Counted from the stretch's first letter, positions 1 through 12,107 are shown. The stretch is 64,000 nucleotides of DNA from Viola odorata (GCA_963691705.1 OY829537.1:63960304-64024303); one strand, 5' to 3'. The notes: generated by a model not told the origin, from the sequence alone. Numbers and translations: made by a program.

Positions 1-1397
1 CTGACCACGTAGCCCAAGAATTTTCCCGTCTGAAATGCAAACATGCATTTTCGGGGGTTTAGCTTCATGCGATACCTTTTCATTACGTCAAAGACTTCCT
101 TTAAGTCCCGCAGGTGATCTTGAAAGTTCGCGCTCTTTACCAATATATCGTCAACGTATGCTTCCACATTCCTCCCTATTTGTTCTTCGAATATCTTATT
201 TGCCATACGTTGGAACGTCGTCCCAGCATTCTTCAGCCCAAACGGCACCGCCGTATAACAGTACGTGGCCTTTGGAGTGAGAAACGCAGTCTTTTCTTCA
301 TCTTCCAAGGCCATGGGGATCTGATGGTATCCAGAGTTGGCGTCCAGTGAACTTAAATAAGCGTACCCGGCGGTCTGATCAACTAACTGATCTATATGAG
401 GGAGCGGGTAGCAATCCTTAGGGCAGACATCATTCAAATCGGTGAAGTCGATGCACATGCGCCAATCCCCATTGGGCTTAGGAACAAGGACAGGGTTCGC
501 TAGCCAGGTGGGATATTGAACTTCGCGGATAAACCCTGCGTCAAGAAGCTTTGTTACCTCTTTGTCCACAGCCGACACCTTTTCACTAGAGAACGCGCGC
601 CGCTTTTGTTGAACCGGCCGGGCATCTGGGTCCACATTGAGCCGATGCTCGGCTATTTTGCGCGATATACCTGGCATGTCTGCGGGTTTCCACGCAAAAT
701 CTCCTTGACATTTGTTCAGTAGCCGGGCCAGTTGAAGGTTTTCCGCTGGGCTGAGTTTTTTGCTGATCAGGAAGCTTGCTTCCTTCATGCCGATTACTGG
801 AACGGGTACCATTTTGTCCAGAGGTTGAGCACGCTTCTCATCACCCTGCTCGTAGGGGTCCGCTGCTATACACACATACCTATCGCAGCTCCTTTGAGTC
901 ATGAGCGAGTAGCATTCCGCCGCCAGCTTTTGGTCGCTCTTTATGGATACTACCCCATCCCAGGAGGGGTATTTCATTTTTAGATGCTTCTGAGATATCA
1001 CCGCTCCGAAGCGGTTGAGAAAAGGTCGCCCGAGTACGACATTGTAGGGCAAATTTAAATCCACGACAAGGAACAACAAGTTCTCTGATCGTTTATAGGT
1101 GTCTTCTCGGAAATATATGGGCAAAGTGATTACCCCCGTGACAGGGATTGGAACCCCATCAACGCCGACTATAGGTCGTTTGCTAGGCGTTAGCTCATTG
1201 TCAGGGAGTTTCATGAGATTGTACGCTTCCAGCGAAAAGAGGTTCACCGCGCTCCCGTTATCAATAAGAGTTCTTCTGATTCCATGACTGGCGATGATGG
1301 GCGTAACCACCAGTGCATCATTGTGTGGATAAACAACGCCTTTCTCATCTTCTTCAAAAAATGATAATATCATTCGATCCAAAATACCTATCGCGCC
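1..1397 (-). CDS. TatA pol, partial: aspartic protease and reverse transcriptase (runs off left edge)
   Basis: This reading frame is open from just after the gag stop to the window edge; the first ATG in it is at 1373. The protease comes first, with active site DNGSAVNLFS near 1270-1240 and the flap-side motif VLGRPFLNRFG near 1040-1010. The reverse transcriptase follows, with WRMCIDFTDLND near 460-430, SGYHQIP near 330, PFGLKNAGTTFQRM near 245-205 and the catalytic AYVDDILVK near 160-135. RNase H and integrase should lie left of base 1. I saw no stop in the visible frame. The frame is the same as gag's, so this is the pol part of a gag-pol polyprotein rather than an independent gene. Confidence 0.85.
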
Positions 1398-3441
1398 TCA
1401 TTTTTTTATCGTGCCAACCCGTGTGCGTTTTTCTCCTTTCGCGGCGGTCGGTTGTTCTGATTCGTCCATACAAGGGGTTCCTCCCGCGATGATGTTAATC
1501 ATAGGGATGTACTCGTCGTCAACCGTAAGAGTTTCTCTATCTTTTCCTCCGGAGGCATTATCCTTCTGCGGAACGCGAGGAGGAACTGGTCGTTCATCTG
1601 CCGTCCTTTTCATGGGATTATTTATAGTGTCTTCTCTTACTTGGGAGGCGAATTCTCCTAAATATCCTTCTTCCACCAAACGTTCTATCGCCAATTTTAA
1701 TTCTCTGCACGCTTCTGTGGAATGTCCCCTGGCTTTGTGGAATTTACAATAAGCATTTTCCCTTCTCCCTAGAAGGACTCCTGGTTTTGTAGGTGCAGGG
1801 TAGCGGATGGGAAGATTTCGCTGCTCTGCTATCGCTAAAATCTCTGCCCTTGGTACATTAAGGGAAGGAAAATCTGGGTCGTATGTCCGATTTTTATAAG
1901 AATCCCCTTGTCGTCGAGTGGGGGAACCACCGGTCTTTCCCTTCGAAGGGTGACCCTTTTGTCTATTGGAGGCTTTGGGGATATGATCCTTTCGTCTGGC
2001 GTAATCGTCAATAAAATGATCGTCAAGAAAGGGCTTTGCGGGAGTAGCGGTAATTTGAGATGTCCCAGGCGGCGCGTTATACGTCCTATCTCTGTTTTCT
2101 TCTTCTTCCATTTTCGCATAATTATGGGCTTTAAGTCTCAACGCGTCTAAAGTCACTGAAGGGTCCACCATGAGCGCGTCTTTCAGTTTTCCATAGCGGC
2201 AGTTCCTTTTCAGGGCTTCTATAGCAAAATCAATAGTGACGCCCGGCGTTAATGACATTTCCAAATCGAAGCGGCTGAGAAATTCCTTTAAGGTTTCTTG
2301 AGGCATTCGTTGTATGTCAAATAACGTGGCGGTAGATTTCCTGATTGGAATCGCCGTACTAAATCTGCTCCGGAATTTAGATTCTAACTGTGAGAAATTA
2401 CTAATGGATCCACCAGGGAGACCCTCAAACTAGAGACGCGCAACACCCGACAATGTCATAACAAATATTTGACACAACGCCGCATCACTGTGGGTCTGAA
2501 ACTGAACAAAATCCTTCACTTTATTGATATGCGAGATGGGATCCTTGGTGCCATCATAAGTATCAGTGGGAAGCTTCACGCGTCGACTGACCCTATGACG
2601 CCTTATACGGCGACTAAACGGGTGGCTCGATGTATCATCAAGAATTTCACGTGCATGATGCGGGGGGAGATATTTCAGCCTGACGCCCCCTATTTCGCGG
2701 TTCTGGCGTAAGATGTCGCCTAGGAGATCGACTGTGACTCCTGGGTGATCGACTTCGATACCTTCGACTACTGGATCTTTCACTGTACTCGGGAGACAAA
2801 CTCCTGTTGGCTCCTTCTCTCCGTCCGTCCCACCGGTTCCTGACCCCCTCAAGTTGCCTATCTCCCTACGAGAGGAGACCTTGCGGCATCTGTGGTACGT
2901 AAGCCTCTACTCTTCCTTGAGTGAACTGCACAACACTAACCGGAGGATCTCCCGCGGACAAAGGCATCTGGAGGTTTTCTGGAAACAACGGTGATAAAGG
3001 TCGATCAGCGACAATAGATGGTGTGATCATGACGCGGGGAGGGAGACTAGATCCAGAAGCACCAGGCGTGATTCTTGCGGCCATTTCAGTCAAATATTCC
3101 AACAGAGAACGGAGGGCCGCTATTTCCATTGCAAAAGGATGTTCATGATTAAGTATAGATCCCCCCGAAAGAGGAGTGGAGAAATCGGATCCCGCTGTTT
3201 GAGATGACGAAATGACCGTTTGTGAGGAGACAAGTCCCCCTGCAATTCCGACCGAACGGTCTAGAGATCCCGAAATAATTGGTTGCGACGTCATAGAGAG
3301 ATCAGCAGTAGCAAAAGGGAATAACTGTCTGCGGATTGAGAAAGGGATATTAGAGGATGATGATCGGATTGGCTCCGATCCTGCGGTCATGACCGTTCCA
3401 ATCTTCCGACTAAACGGAGCTTGGCTATTAAGGACGCTCAC
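1398..3441 (-). pseudogene. TatA gag, interrupted
   Basis: Gag-like coding sequence in three blocks. 2866-3441 (N-terminal, low complexity, starting at a GTG after an upstream stop, so the true start is uncertain) is in a different frame from the rest, implying a frameshift near 2853-2866. 2430-2852 and 1398-2306 share one frame, separated by a TAG at 2430-2432. The middle block contains the retrotransposon gag core (YDGTKDPISHINKVKDFVQF). The last block holds the nucleocapsid part, with a C-x2-H-type knuckle YCKFHKARGHSTEAC. It ends at a lone TGA (1398-1400) in frame with pol. The role would be to assemble the cytoplasmic virus-like particle. Confidence 0.8.
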
Positions 3442-3455
3442 TTAATATACCAAAA

Positions 3456-3473
3456 CTCTCAATGAAAGCACCA
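3456..3473 (-). other. TatA primer-binding site
   Basis: The minus strand reads TGGTGCTTTCATTGAGAG two bases inside the LTR edge, the expected position for tRNA-primed minus-strand DNA synthesis. The priming tRNA is not assigned here. Confidence 0.65.
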
Positions 3474-3475
3474 TT

Positions 3476-3978
3476 TGATAAGATTCGGTGTCGTGTCTGA
3501 TCGGAACGGCGGCGATCGGTCGTTGGATGTACCTGTAAAGCGCCGGAGGGGGGGCTCCGGCGTAGACACTCCGATGCTTAAGTCAGTTCGGGGATACAAA
3601 GTAACAAGAGGTTCTGCTGAGTGATCTCGATCTTACCTTCTATTCAAAAGAGTAGGGATATTTATAGGCCTCGATGGCGATACCTGGCGATAACAGTCTA
3701 GGCGATGTCTGGTGATGATGTCACGAGCGATAGCAGCGGGTGACGTCATGAGCGATATCTGACAGGGTTGCCGGGAGCGATAACTTCGCGGTTACCTAGG
3801 ATGGGATGGCGTCGTGCGTATAGAGACGCGTGAGTCCCCCTCTGTTGATGTCGACCATCCTAGGAATCCTTCGCTGATCCCTAGGCGATATGAAGATATA
3901 CTACGGGACTTATAGGAATCTGTCCCGGCAGGAGCCGCAAGTGTAGTAGCACCGTGAGGGTTGTCTTGATTGTTATCA
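3476..3978 (-). repeat. TatA 5' LTR (503 bp)
   Basis: Bounded by perfect short inverted termini, TGATAA at 3476-3481 and TTATCA at 3973-3978. A primer-binding site abuts the inner edge and host (AthA) coding sequence abuts the outer edge. It contains a TATA-like box on the minus strand, repeated GCGATA words, and a TGACGTCA palindrome near 3741-3748. The 3' partner is outside the window, so LTR age cannot be estimated. Confidence 0.88.
3659..3667 (-). promoter_or_regulatory. TATA-like box in TatA LTR
   Basis: CTATAAATA on the minus strand, about 180 bp before the inner LTR edge and followed by a GC-rich R/U5-like stretch. This placement fits an LTR core promoter. Confidence 0.5.
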
Positions 3979-4572
3979 GTCGCTAATGATTCCCCTAGGC
4001 ACACCAAATTTGTTCAAAATGTTAGTTTTCAAAAATGAAACAACAGTTTTAGCATCATTGGTCCTAGTTGCTTTCGCTTCTATCCACTTAGACACGTAAT
4101 CCACAACAAGCAATATATATTGTTTCCCATTAGACATAGGAAAAGGTCCTATAAAATCAATACCCTATAAATCAAAAATTTCACAATTTACTATAACATT
4201 CATGGGCATTTGATTTTTAGCACTTATATTTCCTATCTTTTGGCATTCAAGGCATGTCTTACAAAATCTATAGCTATCATGAAATAGAGTCGGCCAATAA
4301 AATCCTGACTCAATGACTTTTAAGGTTGTCCTCTTAGTTCCAAAATGCCCACCACATGCATAAGAATGACAAAATCTTAGGACAGAAGGAATCTCACTTT
4401 CAGGAATACATCTTCTAATCAATTGATCAGATCCAATCTTCCATAGATAAGGATCATCCCAGACGAAATACCTGTTGTCGTGCTTAATCTTTACCTTTTC
4501 TTGAGCCGTTAAGTCTCCATGATGCTTACCTGTGGCTAAGAAATTGACGAGATCAGCAAACCATGGTCTCAT
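3979..4572 (-). pseudogene. AthA integrase, N-terminal half
   Basis: The zinc-binding domain is visible (GGHFGTKRTT, then CKTCLECQK) and continues into the catalytic core: the first Asp lies in GIDFIGPF after a TAA at about 4165-4167, and the second near the cut (GVPRGIISD at about 4005-3979). Coding sequence stops exactly at the TatA LTR, which removed the third catalytic residue (Glu) from this side. A stop at 4573-4575 also separates it from RNase H. Confidence 0.8.
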
Positions 4573-6396
4573 CGCCTAGACAGCAAATAGGTGTTCGTCT
4601 GGAAAATCTTCTCTGATTGGTTCTGAATCTCCTTTCACAAAGCACCTGCTAAGGTGATCCGCGACCAAGTTCTTCTTTCCTGCTTTGTCTTTAATCTCCA
4701 AATTATGTTCCTGCAAAAGTAAAACCCAGCGGATCAGTCTTGGCTTAGATTCTGCTTTTGTCAAGAGGTACCTTAAGGCCGCATGGTCAGAAAAGACTAT
4801 GACTTTTGTTCCCAACAAATACGATCTGAATTTTTCCAACGCAAAGATTATTGCGAACAATTCCTTTTCGGTTGTGGTATAGTTCTTTTACGCATCGTCA
4901 AGCATCTTAGAGGTGTAGTAGATCACGTGTGGATCTCTACCATTATTATGCCCTAGAACTGCACCAACGGCTGAGTTGCTGGCGTCGCACATCAATTCGA
5001 ATGGAAGGCTCCAGTCCGGTGCTTGGATGATTGGGGCTGATATGAGTTTCTCCTTAATCTTGTCAAACGCCACTTGGCAAGCTTCGTCAAAATTGAAGTC
5101 TACTTCTTTTTGTAAAAGCTTGCACATCGGTTCCACTATCTTTGAAAAATCTTTAATAAACCTGCGGTAAAATCCTGCGTGGCCAAGAAAGCTTCTAACC
5201 TCACGCACGCATGAGGGGTAAGGCAAGCTTTTAATAACATCAATCTTAGCCTGATCTACTTCTATGCCTTTCTTAGAAACCACATGGCCTAAGACAATTC
5301 CTTGTTCTACCATAAAATGACATTTTTCAAAGTTTAACACAAGATTAGTGGCTACGCATCTTTTCAAAATATTTTTCAGATTAGTTAAGCATTCATCAAA
5401 ACTATCACCATAGACGGTGAAATCATCCATGAACACTTCAATACCTTTCTCCACATAGTCTGAAAAGATACTAACCATACACCTTTGAAAGGTGGCTGGT
5501 GCGCTGCATAATCCGAATGGCATCCTCCTATAAGCAGAGGTTTTGAAGGGACATGTGAATGTCGTCTTCTCTTGGTCTTCTAATGCCACCGGGATTTGAT
5601 GAAATCCCAAGTAACCATCTAAGAAATAGTAATGGGATTTCCCAGTCAATCTTTCTACCATTTGGTCGATGAATGGCAATGGGAAGTGATCCTTCCTCGT
5701 GACTTGGTTAAGTTTGCGGTAGTCTATGCAGACCCTCCATCCATTCTGAATTCTTGTGGTTCTCTTTATCCCATATTCTCCTTCGGTTACGGTAATTCCT
5801 GTCTTTTTAGGCACAACCTGCACAGGAGAAACCCATGAACTATCAGAGATTGGGTAAATAATTCCAGCATCAAGCAACTTAATAACTTCTTTCTTGACAA
5901 CTTCCATCATCGGAGGGTTTAGCCTCCTTTGGGGTTGTCTAATTGTTTTCTTGTCCTCTTCCACATGAATTTTGTGGGTGCAAATGGTCGAGGATATGCC
6001 CTTGATGTCTGCCAAAGTCCATCCTGTAGCCTCTTTATGTTCCTTCAAAACGGTCGTCAATCTTGTCTCTTCCTCTTTGGAAAGCATAGTTGAGATTATT
6101 ACTGGCAGAGTTTTGTCTTGGCCTAGATAGGCATACTTAAGGTGTTCTGGCAACTCCTTAAGGTCAAGCTTGGGTGCCTACACAATAGATGGTAAAAAAT
6201 TAGAATCAGACATGCTAAACAATGGGCAATTTAACGATTCTTTCAATGGTTCAGTCTCGTGAAGATCTATTAAGATCTCCCTAAGATCTTCTCAGTTTCC
6301 CACTCGGTCTTCTAATTCTTCCAGTGTCTTAGCTGAAATACTTATACTTAAGACAAAATCAAGGGGGTCAGTAGTACTTAAGTCTGCAGCTTCTTC
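4573..6396 (-). pseudogene. AthA reverse transcriptase and RNase H
   Basis: The RT core lies at about 6153-4888: the Athila signature RQPQRRLNPPMMEVVKKEV, WRVCIDYRKLNQVTRKDHFP, then the catalytic FMDDFTVYGDSFDEC near 5430. RNase H follows (CDASNSAVGAVLG near 4990, and after a stop at about 4886-4888 the block ending in [18 protein letters not shown] near 4640). Further in-frame stops occur at 4573-4575 and near 6178. All pieces are in the same frame as the protease and gag C-terminus, so point mutations rather than indels broke this part. Confidence 0.85.
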
Positions 6397-6810
6397 TTAG
6401 ATAGGGTACAAAATATCAATAAAATTAACACGGTGTGTCTCATCCTGATATTTTAATCCCTTCTTCATAAAGAACTTAATCGTGCTCCCAAAGAATTCCA
6501 AAATGATACTTCCCTCATAAACATCTATCTTTGCTCTAGCCGACCTAAGGAAAGGTCTCCCTAGAAGCACATCTGTTGTACACGAAGGCAAGTCAGAATC
6601 CATTTCAACAATATAAAAATCCACAGAGTATATAAAATTATTGACTTGGACAAGAACGTCCTCTACTATTCCCTTAGGATATATTACGGTTCTGTCAGCT
6701 AATTGAATCACCACCTGTGTTTCCTTCATCGGTCCTATTTGCAATGTCTCGTATTCTTTCAAGGACATCACATTGATTCCAGCTCCTAAGTCGCAAAGAG
6801 CTTTTTCCAT
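6397..6810 (-). pseudogene. AthA retropepsin-like protease
   Basis: An aspartic protease domain of about 137 residues beginning near the active site (DLGAGINVMSLKEY) and carrying the second conserved block DVLLGRPFLRSARAKIDV. It would process gag-pol. It ends at a TAA (6397-6399) and is separated from gag by a stop near 6901. The frame matches pol. Confidence 0.8.
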
Positions 6811-6900
6811 ATTTTCGTTCCCTATCTTACAAGGGATAGTGAAGGTACCTTGATCTCCGCACTTCTCCAGGAGTTTGCTCTGAAGTAGGGAGGAAACATT

Positions 6901-8863
6901 CTATGTAAGATTCACTCTCTCCATTCCTGCAAGTTTTCTTTTGTTAGTACAGAGTTCTTTTAAGAATTTTGCATAAGATGGTACTTTAGAAATTATATCT
7001 AGCATAGGAATATTCACTGCCACTTTGCCAAAAATGCTTATGAATTCCTTAGCCTCGTCTAATTTCTTCTGTTTGGAAGACTTGGGAGGGTAGGGAGGTG
7101 GGATCTCTACTGGTTCCAGGGGTTTTGAACCCTGATCATCGGTTTTAGCCGCTGGCTTGGCTAAGATCGGTTGCTCTTTCCCCGCTTCGGTCGAAACGTC
7201 AGCTTTAGTCTCAGTCTTAACCAAGATTGGTTCCGGCTGAACTTCTGCTTGAATTTCTTCGTCCACATCGACGTCTTCATCCTCTAAAAGCTGATTACGT
7301 AGCTCTTTATCTGACTTGGCCCCCTTTCTTTCATGTAGGACGCTTCCACTCCTAAGATTGATAGCACTTACATTGTGTCTTGGGTTATTTTCTGTGGTGG
7401 AAGGTAGTTTGCCGCCTGACTCAGGTTGCTGAGTCTGTTGGGTAAACTGGCTGATTTGTTTTTGCATTTCAGCAAGACTAGATTGGGTCGCAAGTATGAA
7501 CTTTTGTAACGTCTCTTCTATAGGGACTCCAGTAATCTTAAGCGGTTGAGGTGCAGGAGGTAATAGTGGGAGATTGCTCTGATTTGCTCCGGGTGGTCTG
7601 GGATACGAAGTGTTGGAAATTTATGGGAGATTGTTGTGGCTGTTGTTGGTATTGTTGTTGATTTGGTTGATTTGGTTGGCTAGGCTGAGGTGTATCTTGT
7701 CTCCACCTTAGATTGGGATGTTGCCTCCAAGGGTATTGGTTACTCTCATGTGGGAATCTAGGTTGTCCACTAGATTGTCCTTGATTGTAACCATATGCTG
7801 CATTTACTGGGATTGGGGCTGGATCGCCCGGTTGTTCCACCATGTAACAACTATGGGTTGGATAATCTAGTTGTTGGCAAATCCCGCAAACCGAAGGCAT
7901 AGGATTAGTTGCTGCTGCTGTAGTTTGTGCTTGAGGTGTGGTACCTGTAGAAAGATTCATCAAAATGTTAGTAATCTTATCAAGCTTATTTTCCACATTT
8001 ATAACATTCAAAGAAGAAGGTGTAGAATTTCTCTCGGATGAGGCATTGTTTTGGCTGTTGTCAGCCATTGTTTGGAGAAGTAGTTTTACTCTTGTTGGTG
8101 TAAGATCTTGAAGTGCTCCTCCAGCGGCTGCATCTAACCTTTCCCTATCCTTCACACACATTTCATCATAGAAATATTGGATAAGGAAATGGTCTGCCAC
8201 TCCATGGGTAGAGCAAATGTCTTGAAGGTCTCTAAACCTTTGATGATACTCACTCAAACTCTCTCCTCCTCTCTGCTGAATGGAAACTAAACTTTTTCTG
8301 GCTGCCCCTTCCTTAGTCGCGTTCCAATATTTGTTTAGGAAGGCAGCGGACATGTCTCCCCATGTTGTAATGGTGTTATGGGGCAAGCTATAGAACCAAT
8401 TCTTAGTTGAGTCCTTGAGAGACCAAGGAAATGACTTCAATTTGGCTCTCTCGATTGTTACTCCCACTGGTTTTAGGGTATCACATTGGAGGTGAAGGTT
8501 CCTCAAATGGTTATACGGATTCTCGTTTGAGTGGCCATGAAACTTGGTTAAGTTGGCAATGATGTTTGTCTTAATAGACCAATCATTAGCCATCGGGGGT
8601 AGATTAATACAGGAGTAGGTCACTCGTTCTGCCCCTCTGTTTTGTTCCCTCATCGTCTGTTCTTGTTGGTTTTCCTCCATGATTGGAATTGGATTTTCAG
8701 CTGGGCTTGAATCTTGGCCTAGATTGTTGCTGGGACCAAATTCTATTTGTGTCCCTGAAAATTCACCGTTAGTCTTTCTCTTGGCTTTCTTTCTGTTTTG
8801 TGCTTCAGCTTTTGTAAGTTCCGGATTCAAAGGTAGTAAATCTTCCTTTGAGGACCTCGTCAT
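6901..8863 (-). pseudogene. AthA gag
   Basis: The likely start is the ATG at 8863 (MTRSSKEDLLP), just inside the primer-binding site. Residues about 90-240 form the retrotransposon gag core (LRNLHLQCDTLKPVGV, WFYSLPHNTITTWGDM, GESLSEYHQRFRDLQDIC). A CGICQQLDYPTHSC knuckle lies near 7890-7850, and a Gln/Pro-rich tail follows. A frameshift near 7540-7600 moves the C-terminal part (6901-7467, acidic, then YPPKSSKQKKLDEAKEF) into the pol frame. Confidence 0.82.
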
Positions 8864-8916
8864 CAACTGCAAAAGACAAAAATAAAAACAAAACTACAAG
8901 AAACACCGTCAAAAGA

Positions 8917-8934
8917 TCCCCGGCAACGACGCCA
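8917..8934 (-). other. AthA primer-binding site
   Basis: The minus strand reads TGGCGTCGTTGCCGGGGA five bases inside the LTR. This is one mismatch from the common plant gypsy site complementary to tRNA-Asp. Confidence 0.8.
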
Positions 8935-8939
8935 AAATT

Positions 8940-10228
8940 TGATTGCGTGTCGAGGGTATCAAATTTAGTTGTAAAAAAGATATAGAAATGGGGTAAGGGA
9001 TACAACTTATCACTCGTCCACAAGGGACTCATAGGTCATGATAAGAGTTTCGTCCACAGAGATCTTGTTGGGGTTTCATAGTCTTGACTCGACTTCCTCG
9101 TCACTGGAGTTGAGGGGGTTTTGTTCTGCAGTTAAAGTAGACAAAGCATAAAAGAGAACTAGGAATAATAAAATAAAAAGAGGCAATCTTAAGCAGAAGT
9201 CGATCTTAGCTAAGATTGTAGATTGAGACTGGTGGTGAACTGTCTTGAGGTAAACCCCTGGCAAGGGTGAATTCGTGAGCGTATTCCTTGTTTAATCAAT
9301 CATTGACCTTAGATTTTTCTCCTTCTCTTTCATAACTCTGCTATAGATTGGGAGGAACTCCTTTCCAATCCTGCTCTCCTCCTATTGAAACCACTTGGGA
9401 GGAACTCCTTTCCAAGTGATCCTGGCCAGTGGACACCTTGCTGGTTAAAGGGTTTATCCAATTGGCTGTTGGTTTGAGGCACATGCATTTTCTCAATGGC
9501 GTAGGGAAAGACAGGGTCTAGGCCAAGCTACTCCTAACTCGGAGCCCTAGATTGTCAGTCTGGTTAGGCCTATATCGATTCAAGTTCACTAACCCCCGCG
9601 AGGTTAGCTGCCTACTTCGTCACTCCGATTTCGCTCATCCCCTTCGTGACTGGCTACAAATTCGTCGTCTTGTCTAAGATTGATCGAGTCTTAGCCTAGA
9701 CAGGAACCGGTTTGTTAAAATAGAACTTGAATCAATTACGAACGAGAGGATAATTGGAAGAGATCGGTCTCACGATTTACAAGAACACTCACTCAACCCT
9801 TACCAAGAATTAGGTGTTTAGCTACTAGACATAATAATTAGAGAAGAAAATAGTTGAAGAACTTCTCGGAACAGGTCCTATGCTGAGTATGAGATTACAA
9901 AAAAGATTTGAGAGAGAAAAAAGAGGGTTGAGTGTTGAAAAGAAAGAGAGTAAACGAGAGAAAAATAGCTCACATAAAAATAGAGAGCATGTGGAGAGAA
10001 CTTGTGTGAAAAATAACCCCCATGAAAATAGAGAGCATGGGAAGAGTGCAAGTGAGCAAAATAGCCCGTATGAAAAAAGAGAGCGTGCGAGAGTGGGCGA
10101 GAGTGGGTGAAAGTGAGAAAAAGAAATTAAATATATTCGTCGATGGGAGAGAAGTGAGGCAAGCATTGCTTTTACAAAAATCCAGTTTTGGCGCAAGCCA
10201 CCCACTGATTCTTCTTCATTTAAAATCA
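8940..10228 (-). repeat. AthA 5' LTR (about 1.29 kb)
   Basis: The inner edge is TGATTG at 8940 next to the primer-binding site. The outer edge is placed at AAATCA (ends 10228), because ChrC-type coding sequence leading into FEDVMPDEMPLGLPPI begins right after. The outer edge is less certain than the inner one. The interior holds a purine-rich stretch at about 9895-10130 with repeated AGAGAGCATG-like words. The U5-side motif around GTGATAAGTTGTA recurs in the solo LTR at 46049-47189. Confidence 0.7.
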
Positions 10229-11187
10229 TTTTGCTTAAACTCTTCTAACCCTAACCCTATGAATTATATGCATATTGGTATTGCTGATCTTTTGCAGGAA
10301 TTCGAGGATGTGATGCCTGACGAGATGCCTCTGGGGCTGCCACCTATTCGCGGGATCGAGCATTAGATCGATTTCGTTCCGGGTTCAACTATCCCAAACA
10401 GATCAGCATATAGGAGCAATCTCGAAGAAACCAAAGAATTACAGAGACAAGTTGATGAGTTGCTGAGCCGCGACTATGTGAGGGAGAGCCTATTGCCTTG
10501 CATCGTTCTTGTGATCTTGGTTCCCAAGAAGGACGAAACTTGGCACATGTGTGTTGACTGTCACGCCATCAATAAAATCACTGTAAAGTATCGACACCCT
10601 ATACCTCATTTGGATGATATGTTAGATGAATTGAGTGGTAGCCAAGTATTTTCTAAGATAGATTTAATGAGTGGTTATCATCAAATTCGCATGAAAGAGG
10701 GTGATGAATGGAAAACAGCTTTAAGTATGGGCTTTATGAGTGGATGGTCATACCATTTGGATTGACCAATGCCCTTAGTACTTTCATAAGATTAATGAAT
10801 CATGTTCTTAGGCATTTTATTGGTAAATTTGTTGTAGTGTATTTTGATGATATATTAATTTACAGCAAATCCATTGATGAGCATGTTTCACATCTTAGAG
10901 TTGTCTTTATTACACTGCGTGAACAACAACTGTATGCTAAACTAACCAAGTGTTCTTTTGCTTTAGAGAAAGTTAGCTTTCTTGGTTTCATTGTCAGTGT
11001 AGAAGGTGTGAAGGTTGAAGAGGAGAAGGTCAAGGCAATTAAGGAGTGGCCAACTCCGAAGAGCGCGAGTGATGTGCGCTCGTTTCACGGCCTTGCGAGC
11101 TTTTACCGGCGGTTTGTTAAACATTTTAGTACCATAGTTGTACCATTAACTGAGCTAACTAAAAAGAATGTGCCTTTCGGTGGGAAC
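10229..11187 (+). pseudogene. ChrC reverse transcriptase
   Basis: Starts abruptly mid-protein at the AthA edge. RT motifs in order: MCVDCHAINKITVKYRHPIP (10545-10604), SKIDLMSGYHQI near 10655-10690, [10 protein letters not shown] near 10755-10785, catalytic [12 protein letters not shown] near 10835-10870, then the connection region [20 protein letters not shown] near 11050-11110. Breaks: an in-frame TAG after GIEH (10364-10366), and a frameshift between 10700 and 10760. Just before the CopN junction (about 11177) the reading frame no longer matches the continuation at 15621, implying one more small indel. Confidence 0.85.
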
Positions 11188-12107
11188 TGTTAGCCCAAGT
11201 GGCATTTATCCTATTTTGATGAATTATAGACACACAAATTAATTAATATACTAATGCAATTTTAAGTTAAAGTATTTGTAGTTTGCGATCGAGACAACAA
11301 AAGAGCAACGAATCAATTATCGCAAGCTCAAGATCAAGTGTACATTAGGGCATTAAACATGTAAGTATGATTCCTTGTTATGCTTGATTTATGTTCGATA
11401 ATACCTCAAGAAAAAGTGTCAAAAGATTTAACATGAAAATAAGTATTTTGTATTAAATACATAACGGCCAGTTTTTCAAATTCATAACGGCTAGTTTTTG
11501 GCTCTTATAAATACTTATCTAATATGAGTTTGTAACAACAACATTTTTTACAAACAAGAAAGCTCTTACAAACTTCCAAATACTAAATACCATTTACAAA
11601 CTCCAAAATCAGCATTCTCTTAAGCAAGCTTCTATTCACAGATTTCAAATCATTCTTGCGTCATTTTGTCGAGTTCGTTTATGCTTTCTTCTTGAGTTAA
11701 TATTGTTCATTTATTGGTGTTATTATTGAATCATACATAGTTTCTTCGTACACCAATTTTGTGTTGCCATTTTACAATTCTCTTGTCAAGATTCTTAATT
11801 GTAATAGGTTGTGGTTCAGCTCGTCTAAAAACCAAGTGTAAGGTTAATTGGTTGATCCCGGAAAAACCAAGGTGTAAGGTTGGAGTTGAACCCGTAAAAA
11901 CTCAAGGTAAATAACGAAGTGTCGTTATTCAAAATCCTAAGGGTGAAGCTCTTAGGTAGTGGAGTACAATTCATTGAGGAATTGGGACCACTATAACTCC
12001 TTGTGTTTTTATTTCCGCATTTAATTTCAGCTCTTTGTGTTAAAATTATATTTGCCTATTCACCCCCCCCCTCTAGGCCGGGTTTATTGGGATAACGTCG
12101 TATTTCA
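11188..12107 (+). repeat. CopN 5' LTR (920 bp)
   Basis: Starts TGTTAGCCCA and ends TATTTCA. A TATA-like box TATAAATA lies at 11506-11513. A C-run near 12061-12070 differs in length from the 3' copy. Confidence 0.95.

Larger units (their letters stand above)
1..3978 (-). mobile_element. TatA: Ty3/gypsy Tat-lineage LTR retrotransposon, 5' part (3' part beyond window)
   Basis: A minus-strand element whose 5' LTR (3476-3978), primer-binding site, gag and the start of pol lie here; the rest of pol and the 3' LTR lie left of base 1. It sits inside the integrase of another element (AthA). AthA coding sequence is readable down to the LTR edge, and the flanking candidate for the 5-bp target duplication is GTCGC at 3979-3983 (its partner is off-window). 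Tat assignment rests on the gag zinc-knuckle variant (YCKFHKARGHSTEAC) and the reverse transcriptase with AYVDDILVK. The gag-pol frame has few breaks, so this is among the younger insertions. Confidence 0.88.
3979..10228 (-). mobile_element. AthA: Ty3/gypsy Athila-lineage retrotransposon, interrupted by TatA
   Basis: Minus-strand element with a 5' LTR at 8940-10228, a tRNA-Asp-type primer-binding site, gag, protease, RT, RNase H and the N-terminal half of integrase. It is cut at 3979 by TatA; its remainder and 3' LTR are off-window. It abuts ChrC pol coding sequence at about 10229, implying insertion into ChrC (candidate target duplication TTTTG at 10229-10233). Athila features are FMDD in the RT and DLGAGINVM in the protease. 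Several in-frame stops and one gag frameshift make it non-coding as a whole. Confidence 0.85.

Noticed and set aside
10246..10259. CTAACCCTAACCCTA, telomere-like
   Set aside because: Only two units, within ChrC pol coding sequence at the AthA boundary; not an interstitial telomere.
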